Source: Coleophoma eucalyptorum (lineage: Eukaryota; Ascomycota; Leotiomycetes; Helotiales; Dermateaceae). Taken from it: a DNA stretch of 64,000 nt. Numbering within the stretch: the first letter of the stretch is position 1; every line of letters begins with the position of its first letter. Below, piece after piece: positions 13,772 to 23,612 of this stretch. The notes under the pieces are model-generated. The model was not told the origin of the DNA. It saw only the letters and a list, made by a program, of their open reading frames with translations, and ran no database searches. The translations under genes and the position numbers were made by a program. The DNA is taken from the NCBI GenBank assembly GCA_026120035.1, contig JALRME010000024.1, positions 248,001 through 312,000 on the forward strand, written 5' to 3'.

Positions 13772-16187
13772 ATGAGGTCGCAATTGCTTTCCCCAATCGT
13801 CTTCCTGGCCTCTTTCCTCTCCATCATTTCTTCCGTCTCTGCTATTCGGTTGATTGAGTCCAAGTCATTAAACACCTGCCAGGACAATTCTAGTTTCACG
13901 GCCAGTCTGTTCGATGTCGTCTTTACACCCAACAATTTAACCCTTACCTTCGATGTCGTTGGTGTCTCATCCATTCAAGGAAATGTTACTTTCGGTATTG
14001 AGGTTGCAGCTTACGGATACGTTTTCATCAAGCAAACTCTCGATCCATGTACCTCGAACTTGGACGGCCTGTGCCCCATGAGTACCGGACAAATCGATAT
14101 CTCCTCCAACCTAGTTCTCTCTCAAAGCGTAGTTGACCAGATCCCTGCTATTGCCTACGGGGTACCAGATCTTGATGCCAATGTCAAGATCCTGATCAAT
14201 TCTACTAGCGATCCTGGAACCAGCTTAGCCTGCGTAGAAGCAAATCTATCCAACGGACAGACAGTTGATCAGAAAGGCGTGGGATGGGCGACTGCTGTCA
14301 TTTCTGGTATGGCTTTGGTGGCTTCTGCTGTAACATCGGGATTAGGTCACTCAAACACAGCCGCTCACGTCGCAGCAAACGCCCTCTCCCTATTTGGATA
14401 CTTTCAATCTCAAGCTATTGTTGGCATGACATCTGTACCTCTGCCACCAATTGTGCAATCATGGACGCAGAATTTCGACTGGACTATGGGTGTAATCGAG
14501 GTGGACTTCATGCAGAGCATCGCTACCTGGTATCAGAAGGCAACTGGTGGAACTCCAGCCACCATTCTCAACACCTTGACTACTACATCGGTTACAGTCG
14601 AAAAGCGATCCGTTCCAAAGTTTGCGAAGCGATCTGTAGAGACTACTATTAAGCTCTTGACACGTGCTCACGAGGAACTGACTAAGAGAAGCGACACTAC
14701 TTCAACGACAACCTCCGGCACCTATACCGTCAAGGGTATCAAGCGCGTTGCATTCCGCGCGGGTATAGAGTCGACCAACCTCTTCTTGACCGGATTGGCC
14801 TTCTTCTGTATCTTCATCGTTTTCACCATTCTATTCGTTGCTATGTTTAAGGGATTCTGCGAGATGGCTATAAAGTCAAAATGGATGAAGAGCGATAAGT
14901 TCCAGGATTTCCGAAACGGTTGGTTTACTGTGTTAAAGGGCATCATGTTCCGCATGGTCTTGATTGGCTACCCTCAAATGACGGTTCTCTGCTTGTGGGA
15001 ATTCACTCAGGTCGACTCACCTGCTGAGGTTGTCCTTGCAATCTTTTTCTTCTTTGGAATGACTGGTACTTTGGCCTGGGCTGCAACCAAGGTTATTCGT
15101 ATCGCCAAACGTTCCGTCGCCATGCACAAGAATGCGGCTTACATTCTGTATTCCGATCCATCGGCTCTCAATAAATGGGGATTCTTGTATGTCCAATTCA
15201 GAGCCACGGCTTATTACTTCATTCTTCCAGTATTGGTGTACACAGTCATCAAAGGAATGTTTGTAGCATTCGGTCAGAGTAGCGGTACTCTTCAGGCTGT
15301 TGCTCTTGTCATCGTGGAAGCCATCGCATTAATCGGAGCGAGTGTTATTCGACCTTGGATGGACAAGAGCACTAACACCTTCAACATCTCAATTTGTGCT
15401 ATTAACTTCCTCAACGCCATATTCCTGTTGATCTTCACCGACGTGTTCAACCAGCCTGGCCTGGTTACAGGTGTAGTGGGTGTAGTCTTTTTCATTGCCA
15501 ACGCAGCATTCTCCTTGGTTCTCTTGATTCTTGTATTACTTGCTACCATTTATGCATTCGTTCGCAAGAATCCTGATACACGCTACCAACCAGTTGCTGA
15601 TGATCGCGCTTCGTTTATCAAGTCACAAACTCAATTGACTACTGAGTTGGATGCATTGGGAGCAACTGCTAGGGGTGATATGAAAGGAGGATACAAGCAC
15701 AACCTGGACCTTGACGATGACAATGATTCCTGGTCATCGGACTCGATGCATCACCCTAACAACATGCCACTGCCCCCATCAACAGCGAACTCTGGTAACC
15801 ACCACTCTGGCCAAACCTCGCTAAGAGACGCACCTCATTCTCCAATTGACCCATCAGTACCACTCTTCCCAGCTGGTGGCCGCGGGCCACCACCAAATTA
15901 CCAAGACAATCCTCAGATGTTTCAGACCGGTGGTGCGCCGTTCCAGCAACCAAGCAGGCCCAACAGTGCATTCAATCGATCAGCTGCTGGATCGCCAGGC
16001 CCAGGTGCATATGCACCTAATGCTTCCACATCGAACGTGTCCGGATATAGAATGGCGAACGATAGCAGTCCTGCGGGCCATAGAAACCAAAACAATACCA
16101 GGTAGGGCAATCTCTTTGCAAAATAAGAATATTAGCTAACCTCAGTACAGTCCTTGGCAACGGGGTGCAGGTTATGACCACGCGTAA
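13772..16187 (+). CDS. TRP-like / flavin-carrier (FLC) family membrane protein
   Basis: Two exons, 13772-16101 and 16151-16187, give 788 residues. The first in-frame ATG is 13772. It has a signal peptide (about residues 1-24, hydrophobic core VFLASFLSIIS). A lumenal ML-like domain with Cys residues and N-glycosylation sites follows (about 25-160). Then come membrane segments near 172-190, 335-360, 385-410, 420-440, 480-500, 510-530 and 540-600. The cytosolic tail is long, low-complexity and rich in Pro, Asn and Ser. This is the fungal FLC/Pkd2-like architecture. Family members act in ER/vacuolar or plasma-membrane flavin and calcium handling and cell-wall integrity; substrate is not inferable here. 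The last intron (16102-16150) removes a TAG and leaves a 13-codon exon ending SPWQRGAGYDHA. If unspliced, the protein would stop after residue 777. Several Lys-Arg pairs sit in the loop around residues 278-306. Confidence 0.9.
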
Positions 16188-17210
16188 TGAAGAGGCTTAA
16201 TGGTGGCGTTTGCTCTGTTTCAGTCGAAAACTTTCAATCGACAAAAGGGGTTGGTTGGTGTTATCTGCTTTTTTATTATTATTTGCATATCCATCGCGAT
16301 ACATCTGGCGGCATTATTCCGCAGCTGGCTGTGCGTGGAAACGGTAGCGAGAAGATATTCTGCATCGCATTTTGATATTCGAAACCTGTATAAAGAGAAA
16401 GGTCTTACGGACGAAGAAAGTTGCATTATACCAAGCGAAGAGCCAGTGATTTTATCCTACGTTCTCACAACCGCCATATCTTCCAACCAACCGGTATACC
16501 TTTCCATGAGGTTATTACCTCTCGTGGTACATCCTAATGGAAGGTACAGACGGACACGATCCTTAGTCTACCTCAACAAACCTTTCTTTTATTTTCTTTG
16601 CGTCGACAATTTAGACTAGGGGGCTACTTCTCTTGTCATCATAGGGAAGGGGGAACGGGCTTGGTTCTTCCGAAGAAAGTGGAGGGGAAGTTTTAAGGGC
16701 TTGAAGGAACTGTATCCATAGTACATGCTCTCTCGGCTTTTATTCTAGTCGAAGACAACTTATCGCATTCGGGGTTCCACATGCTTTTGTATCTCCACAG
16801 TTGGCTCTCTCCATAAGTTATGCTTTTCAATTGTGAAGTTTAGCTCGCATGCAGTTCTTCCTTGTTCTTTCATCTTGTTTTTTTTAAAGGTTCGCCCACA
16901 TATCCCCTGCACCGAAAGAGAAGTCTTAATCCAGTAGTTGTAAAGATTGTCAAGCTCTCTGAGAGCTAAGGATGGGTTTAGAGCTGATAAATAACTTATT
17001 GGGAGTAGAAGGTGATATCTTGCAATAATGTACGCACATATATCGTTTGTAGATAGATAAATGCGCTTTGAATGGTTAAATTCTGCATTTTGAGAGTGTT
17101 GTAATGGGTTCCTGGAAGTACCTCGTCTGATAACACATAACACTGCGAGTTCTCAGAGCACCACCAAACCTGCATCGACGCGCACACTGGGACAGTCCAG
17201 TACCTACAGG
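16188..17210. other. Intergenic region, two plus-strand genes
   Basis: It holds the 3' end of the membrane-protein transcript and the promoter of the next gene. Frames are short. The largest (16200-16619, plus) continues from the 3' UTR and has no recognisable content. No RNA gene or repeat is seen. Confidence 0.6.
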
Positions 17211-19436
17211 ATGAACTGGACAGGAGGAAGACTTGCCAACACAGGGAGAGGATCCAAGAACTGCAAAGGCATCAGCCTGACAGCGCAGCAAAAGAAACAC
17301 TTTGCCAAAATCCGATCTACAACCACTGCTCCGAAGAGGACATCTCCAAGAGCCTCAATTTTAAATTCTTTTCTATTAAAATCAGCCCAACGAAGTGGTT
17401 TGAGTCCAGAACACCACACCATAAATTTTACACCTCCCAGGCCATCTATGCCGAGTGTCAGTCCTGCTGAGGAGAATTATTACAATGCGAGTCCTCCACC
17501 ACCACAGCGCTCGAAGAGAATTAAGCTTGATGAAGAGGAGGGTGGACAAGTGATAGAGACTATCAAGGAAGAAGATGTGGTTGATCCGACCGAGAAGAGA
17601 CACCGTATACTTTCCAAAGATGACTGGGGCCTTGGGTTAGATGTGATTCAACCTCCACGACACATGTATAAGCGGCCAGCACAAGATAAAGCCATTGGCA
17701 GAAGGAGAAGACCACCTGATGGCCAAAGAGCGCAATTTGAACAACTGTGGCAATCAAATACCAACAGCGCTCTAATGATAACATATGAGCCTCGTCACAA
17801 TGCCCACCAAAGAGACGTCACGCCGAGGACCTATATGCAATCTGATATCAAGATATCAATCGGTACAGCTAATTCCGGGTTGAATCTGGCGCCCAGCACT
17901 TATCAACGCGATCAATGTTCCCCGTTGGAAATCATGATGCTGGATACTTTTGAGCGTACCGATGCACATGAAAAGAACCTATCCAATGTATCGGTGATTG
18001 ATTGGGATGGTCTACCTCCAAGCACCTCGAACCATGGTAGCGGTGCTGGTACTGGATTCAGGTCTTGGGATTCCTCCTCACGCTCGCGGGGACAACCTGA
18101 TACTATGGGAGGTGCTGCAGATATTTTAGAGAGCTACCATAGCTGGGGTGCTCCACCTGGACCAAGTAGCGAAGACGGTGGCTCTTTACCGCGCTCTTAC
18201 CCATCTTCTAAAGAAATTCAAACTTCATCAAGCAATCACAAGCCCGGCAAGTACCAACCAGAATCAGAGAAATATCCCAAGCAAGTGAATATCTCTTCCC
18301 CAGTAAACATTCACCATCCTAGACCTGAAAGAAACGACGTACAGCATTTCCTCTCTCGCAATCTCAATTTTAGGGGTTCTGATTCGGGAATCGCAGATAG
18401 CACAGCTGCTGACCTAGGTCAAGCCAAACTTGTGGTAGATAGCTCGCAAGAATTAGAGAATGAGGTCTGGAATACCTGGCTGATGCCTTCTGATGATGAG
18501 GGTCAAGTCTATGGAAATTGTGTTGCCGATGAGGGGTCCATAAGTCCTGGTGCCAGTGCTGCACGGTTTTATTTGCCAACTAGTGGGTTGCAGCGGGCGG
18601 CCAGTAGCACTTTCCAAGAAGCACGTAAGACTTTGGATTCTGATTCGTCTTTAAAACATTGCAGCTCTAGACGATACGAGCAGGCCATGGCACCTTCGGG
18701 AAGCTCTTCAGAAAACAGCTATTTGGAAGATAAGACATTTATAGCCTCTGCGGGAAGTACTTCATCGAAATCTTACGAAAAACCAAGTTCTCAGCCCAAA
18801 GCTCAATCTCTTCAAACCAATCTCGAGTTGGCAAGCTTTATGCATATTCCTGGGATTATGAGAAATGAAAGAGCTGACCTTAGTTCTTGCACTTCCAGTG
18901 ACTCAATTATTGGATTACGAGGCTCAATATCTTACTCTGAGAAAAACCATTATTCCTCATTGTTGATGGACGCATCACCTGAAACGCAGAAATTGACTAA
19001 AAGCACCTCATTTGAGGGAGTGAAGGGAACTGAGAGCAGCAAGACTAGAGACTCACAGTTCAGCGAAAGGTCTTGCGAGTCGAGAATAAACTCCTTCTTA
19101 TGTCGCCTTCAGAACCAGAGAGTCGACCAAGAACGAGGATTTGATTCATGGGCTCAGAGTGTAACTGGCATTCGAAATTCTCCGGATACATCACTCATTA
19201 CTGAATCTCTTAGCGCTCAAGCATCCGAGACGAATCATACAGAGATATATGTACCACAGATACGTACTCTCTTCTCAGAACCAAAACCATCCGTGGGTAA
19301 GGGCCGATCGTTAAAAGAGCCAGTACACATTGGACGCAAACATGCAGCCGGAGATTCAAGTAGACAGAATGCGAAGGAACAAGATATACATGATATTTCG
19401 GATTTTGCTGATGTAGAGTCTATCGAAGATGATTGA
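17211..19436 (+). CDS. Uncharacterised fungal protein with N-terminal NWTGG motif
   Basis: A single uninterrupted frame of 741 residues starts at an ATG. The first residues MNWTGGRLANTGRG, followed by a basic QKKHFAKIR segment, resemble an N-terminal pattern I recall from many uncharacterised ascomycete proteins (NWTGG, then a run of basic residues and QKxxFAK). A second local block is KDDWGLGLDVIQPPRHMY near residues 138-155. The rest is low-complexity and rich in Ser, Asn and Gln, and predicted disordered. A short basic stretch (RSKRIKLDEEE, about residues 99-110) could be a nuclear signal. No enzyme motif, signal peptide or membrane segment is seen. The function is unknown, and a nuclear role is only a guess. 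The ATG lies right after a CAGG, so an upstream non-coding exon is possible. Confidence 0.8.
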   Translation: MNWTGGRLANTGRGSKNCKGISLTAQQKKHFAKIRSTTTAPKRTSPRASILNSFLLKSAQRSGLSPEHHTINFTPPRPSMPSVSPAEENYYNASPPPPQRSKRIKLDEEEGGQVIETIKEEDVVDPTEKRHRILSKDDWGLGLDVIQPPRHMYKRPAQDKAIGRRRRPPDGQRAQFEQLWQSNTNSALMITYEPRHNAHQRDVTPRTYMQSDIKISIGTANSGLNLAPSTYQRDQCSPLEIMMLDTFERTDAHEKNLSNVSVIDWDGLPPSTSNHGSGAGTGFRSWDSSSRSRGQPDTMGGAADILESYHSWGAPPGPSSEDGGSLPRSYPSSKEIQTSSSNHKPGKYQPESEKYPKQVNISSPVNIHHPRPERNDVQHFLSRNLNFRGSDSGIADSTAADLGQAKLVVDSSQELENEVWNTWLMPSDDEGQVYGNCVADEGSISPGASAARFYLPTSGLQRAASSTFQEARKTLDSDSSLKHCSSRRYEQAMAPSGSSSENSYLEDKTFIASAGSTSSKSYEKPSSQPKAQSLQTNLELASFMHIPGIMRNERADLSSCTSSDSIIGLRGSISYSEKNHYSSLLMDASPETQKLTKSTSFEGVKGTESSKTRDSQFSERSCESRINSFLCRLQNQRVDQERGFDSWAQSVTGIRNSPDTSLITESLSAQASETNHTEIYVPQIRTLFSEPKPSVGKGRSLKEPVHIGRKHAAGDSSRQNAKEQDIHDISDFADVESIEDD

Positions 19437-19749
19437 GGATTTGCTGGATGAATGGCAGGTCACGGCAATGCCACTCGCAATTGTGATCCGATAAATTAGG
19501 TTGCTTGTAGTCAGTTAGAAATATTTGCTATAGATAATCAAGCAATATGGGTGTTTGCGCTGTCGTGAAATCTACCCCTTTTCAGAAGCGAGGACCCCTA
19601 TAAATCTTCGTGCTTAGATAAGTGACCTCGGTAGAAAAATAATGATGATGCAATGATACGTCTTCGACTTGACTATCCGTCTACAACCACAACAAAAGGT
19701 TCTCTGGACAATTCATCGATAGGACTACGGATTTCCAACTGCCACCGTC
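19437..19749. other. Short intergenic spacer upstream of SDH5
   Basis: This 313-nt spacer between two plus-strand genes should contain the 3' UTR of the NWTGG gene and the SDH5 promoter. It is AT-rich and no other element is recognised. Confidence 0.6.
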
Positions 19750-20840
19750 ATGTCATCAGTAAGGCTTACACTCCGCGCCATGCGCCCAGCAATGGCCTTC
19801 TCGAGACCACTGTCAACAACTCCAGCGCGAATGGCAGGCCCTGGTAATGCGAAAGGACACGAAGGAACAGCAGAGCATCGTGAAATACAGTCGAAGAAAC
19901 CCCTCAATCCACACATGACGAATACCAATTCTACAATTTCGAATGAAATGCCCTCTGTTGGAGCTCAAAAAGCACCCCCGGAGCTTATATCATCTGTAGA
20001 TGGTAACTTCACTCCTAAGGACTCCGTTCCAAAGAACACGGAGCGTATGACTGGCAATACGCAAAGCGGTGCCCCAGAATCAGGAGCAAACTCAGAGTTG
20101 GGTGTTGGAGAGATGCAGGGTGCCAAGTTCAAGATCGAACCATTGAGAAGGACTGGCGAGGATGCAAACACAACAAGAGCCCGGTTACTGTGTTCGTAAT
20201 ATCACTACTCAGCATTTTAGATATGATCGACTAATTTATGTTGGTGTGCAGATCAGAGCCGCAAGAGAGGAACTCTCGAGAGTGATTTGCTGATGTCGAC
20301 ATTTGCAGATACCTACTTGCCAAAAATGACGCCAGCACAAATGGCTCAATATGACCTTTTCCTAGACGAGAACGATTGGGATATTTACTACTGGGCTACG
20401 CAGGAACCTTCGCCTACTTCTATGGAGACTGCTGAGGGATCAGGTGTTGAGAAAGCATCTGCTGTTGCTCAAGGTACAGATCCGGGAAAACAGACCGAAC
20501 CAGTATTGGAGACAGATGCGTGGCGACAGGGAAACCCACGTAGCGGGGAGTGGGCACAGACCATTGGCACGTTCAAACCTGCATATCGGCCAGTCCCGGC
20601 ACGATGGAGGAATAGTGAGATCCTCTCTATGCTTAGAAAGCATGTCATCTCGAGATCGGCAGGCGGTGTTCATGAGGAGACCACAGAGATTGGAGGAGAT
20701 GGCCTGAGCCAAGGCGTTAAAGGCACTGGCGGTGGTGGTATGTATTATGTCCTTCCCAGCTTCTCATATTATTACTTGCTGATCTTCCCTCCACAGGCAT
20801 GGCCTTCATGCCCCCTGTCTTTCAAACCGACAGGCCATAA
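19750..20840 (+). CDS. SDH5: Succinate dehydrogenase assembly factor 2, mitochondrial (Sdh5)
   Basis: Three exons, 19750-20191, 20252-20737 and 20797-20840, give 323 residues. Intron 1 (20192-20251) has a GTTCGT donor and splits a Tyr codon, so the join reads [19 protein letters not shown]. Intron 2 (20738-20796) is GTATGT...CAG and restores the ending [16 protein letters not shown]. Residues 1-28 form an Arg/Ser-rich, acid-poor presequence typical of matrix import. The diagnostic core follows: [21 protein letters not shown] and the highly conserved [14 protein letters not shown]. Sdh5/SDHAF2 is needed for covalent attachment of FAD to the flavoprotein subunit of complex II, in the mitochondrial matrix. 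The disordered region between presequence and core fits what I recall of Pezizomycotina homologues. This is a secure call. Confidence 0.95.
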
Positions 20841-21410
20841 TGTAGTCTCGCCCTATGTACAAATCTCTATCATTATTAGTCTTTGCCCGAGCCATCTGAG
20901 TCTGTCGAAGTGATTGGTTTGGTATCAAGTGAAGATCGAGATCTGACGCGGTAATGATACATATGGTTCGATCCTGTGGAGCGATTTCCTATTCGTACTT
21001 GTCAAACCCATATCGCCTCTTATGACCAGCTTGGGAATGGTAGCGGCCGCTGCTGCTGCTGCTCCTCCCCGGCCAGAATATGAAGCTGTTCAGCTAGCAT
21101 TGATCCGGGAGTCGTAAGATCCATAACTCCGATTCCTGCCTGTCCAGATTTCGCCAGAAAGCTCTGTGTGGAGTCTGCACTTCATCCGAATGTACCGTCT
21201 GCTATTCCGCGGAGTCGAAACTCTACCGGTGTAGGCCGAGACACCTTTGGAAGTCTTACTTGACTCGGTGCTTAGTCTTCGGGCAACAACGATCTCGACG
21301 CAGCACAAGTCTGGGGTCTTGGTAGTGACGGAGAACAGTCCTATTCCGGAAGTGAAGGGTTTGGTCGATAGTGGCAGGTCTATGGCAAAGCCCGTGTTTA
21401 GTTGACATGG

Positions 21411-21455
21411 CGGAGCCTGACACGAAGGAGCCTGACACGACGGAGCCTGACACTT
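21411..21455 (+). repeat. Three tandem copies of a 15-bp unit
   Basis: Units at 21411-21425, 21426-21440 and 21441-21455 follow the pattern NGGAGCCTGACACGA, and the last copy ends TT in place of GA. The unit length is a multiple of three and is open in one frame (EPDT repeats), but the surrounding frame is short and unrecognised. Confidence 0.9.
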
Positions 21456-23324
21456 CAGGTGAGCAGACTATCTGCAACTCTATTTCGCCATGGGGATCGT
21501 TTAGTTGTCTGCGGCAGAGTGCCCTAGGAGCGGCAGGCCTGCAGCAAAGTGGCAGCATATGTAGGAATTTCAAATTTACTTTTTGCGGTGCTGGACAGGA
21601 ATGCACCACCGTTGCACTGGTTCACTAGGATACGCAAGGAATCGGAGGATTTATTCGAGTACCTGCAGCTCATGCAAGATCCTGCATTATACGTGCAGCT
21701 GCGACTGCAGGAACGAAAGGTAGTCTAGGCGTCTGGAAAGCCTTCTTGACCTCATGCTCAAGACAGCTCAAATAATCCGATCTCGATCGCTACCCTCATG
21801 TTCTGACTGACAAAAAGGGTTGGCCACGTTGAACGCTGTAATGCTCGTCCCCAAGTGGGGCCTTCGCTCTCCCAATACTATCTAATTGGTTACTATATCG
21901 ATTTTGATGTTCGAGACGTCACGCAGCTTCAACTTGAGCTCATGAGAGACAGAATCCCATCATAGCTGCTTGCGTCGCCGGTTGTGGCTGACGAAAATCC
22001 AGCCCGCATCACATTCCTGAGCCACGATGCTTGTCGTCCGCAAACGGCCACCCAAGACTGGCTCTCGTCAAATCTCATCCAATCGCAACTTTCCTACACT
22101 TTGAATTCCAAATATCAAGCGAGAGGTCGAGCCATTTGAAGCATCATAATGGGGTTTCTGCGTTATATCAGCTCTTTGCACCAAGATGGTGACGCTTATA
22201 CTGGAACGGTCGGCCAGGATGTTCAGATTTACCTGTGCATAGCTCTCCACTTGACGGCTGCTGCCACGGCGCACAGAGCACATCCGCAGGTGCGGGTGTG
22301 GAGTCCCCAATACGTCCGATTAATAAATGACTAAGCTCATCAGACGATTTGGGTGGGCATATGTCCATGAACGAGCCATTACAGTAGCTAGTTACAGGCT
22401 ATAGGAACTTCTTCGCAACTATCTGCAAAGTGTAAGAGCAGCTGTCCCGTCTTCCACCTTTACAACTATATCTACATGTCATGTCGTAACTGGCGTACGT
22501 CGATCATCATAGATTAAGTGACAGCTGTCGATACTGTACCGCAGTTTGAAACGTTTCGTAGCCTCTATGATCACCAGAAGCTTTGACACTGGCCTAAGCA
22601 TATACTCCGATATCTCTTACCTAGATTGCCATCATTTGGCTCCTGATAGATGGTGGCTGAAGCTTGGCTTGATGTGTCCGTGACTTGATCTTCTGTGGTA
22701 TCTTTCAGACCTCAAGGCTGAGTCCTTGACTGCTGTGCATGGGACCCAATAGGTGCCAGCAGCCTTTCAATAGTCTTCTTTACCTATGAGAACCTCGCTT
22801 GACCGACAACACGAGGCTCTGCGAAGGTGACCAGTTCTCCATGGGTTCGTGTCCAGAAGCCAATCATTGTGTTCCCTTCATTCTAGGCACTCTCAGACGT
22901 GTATCAATATCAATATTCCGGCACAGCGCGAGGCCATCGCGTAGTAGGGAAGGAAGTCCCTCGCCAACGTGAGGAATGGAAGCATGTCCTCGCTAAGGCC
23001 TTTCTGCAGGAACACCAGAGCCAGCGCAAACATCTCCGATGGCTGGGACTCAGACTGTCCTCGCCCTGCTCTGGAATTCACGCGTCAGTTTGACAAGTGT
23101 GCAAAACGCCCAGATGAGTTTGCTCTGGTTGCTTGGTGGGCGATTGACTTCCACATTCCTGAGCTGTCTCAGCAACCCGCGATGATGTCTGGACTGTAAA
23201 ATGGAGGGCTGGTATCTCATTCATCATGTTTGCGATTCATAAATACTCGGGGCTTCAACACTTTGCAGCATTTGTCTTCTACATCATCGTACATCGGATT
23301 CCCGCACTGTGCCTTGCATACGCA

Positions 23325-23450
23325 CCCTGTCCTTCCCTACCTTCTCTATCTTCCCCTGCCTTCCCTACCACCCTTACTATCCCTACCATCCTTACTATTC
23401 TCTTTACTATCCTTACTATCCTTACGTCCTTACCCAACTTTGCATACCTA
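23325..23450 (+). promoter_or_regulatory. CT-rich tract upstream of wetA
   Basis: This is an almost pure pyrimidine stretch on the plus strand, with degenerate CCTTACTAT units around 23371-23430. CT-rich blocks just upstream of or within leaders are characteristic of strong or regulated genes in filamentous fungi. It ends about 160 nt before the wetA start codon. Its role as core promoter or leader is inferred. Confidence 0.4.
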
Positions 23451-23612
23451 GCCCACGCCCCGTCTGGACACTGCGTTTGCCACAGCCGACCAGCGATACT
23501 CCACACATCACAACCGCAAACGGCCACGGCAGTGCCTGCTAAGCATTAGACTTCACCTCTTCCTCTTCAGACCAGACGAAGCTATTGATCAGAAAAGAAG
23601 TCTAGCTCAACC

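Larger units (their letters stand above)
20841..23612. other. 2.8-kb upstream region of wetA
   Basis: No supportable gene is seen. Its features are a (GCT)5 run near 21047-21063, a three-copy 15-bp tandem repeat (21411-21455), and a CT-rich tract (about 23325-23450) containing degenerate CCTTACTAT units, probably core promoter or leader of wetA. A few CATTCY hexamers, the AbaA-type element that regulates wetA in Aspergillus, occur at 22012, 22879 and 23154, but that is about the chance number. Long upstream regions are usual for conidiation regulators. Confidence 0.55.

Noticed and set aside
22012..23159. CATTCY elements as evidence of AbaA control of wetA.
   Set aside because: Their number in 2.8 kb is close to chance expectation and they are not clustered.
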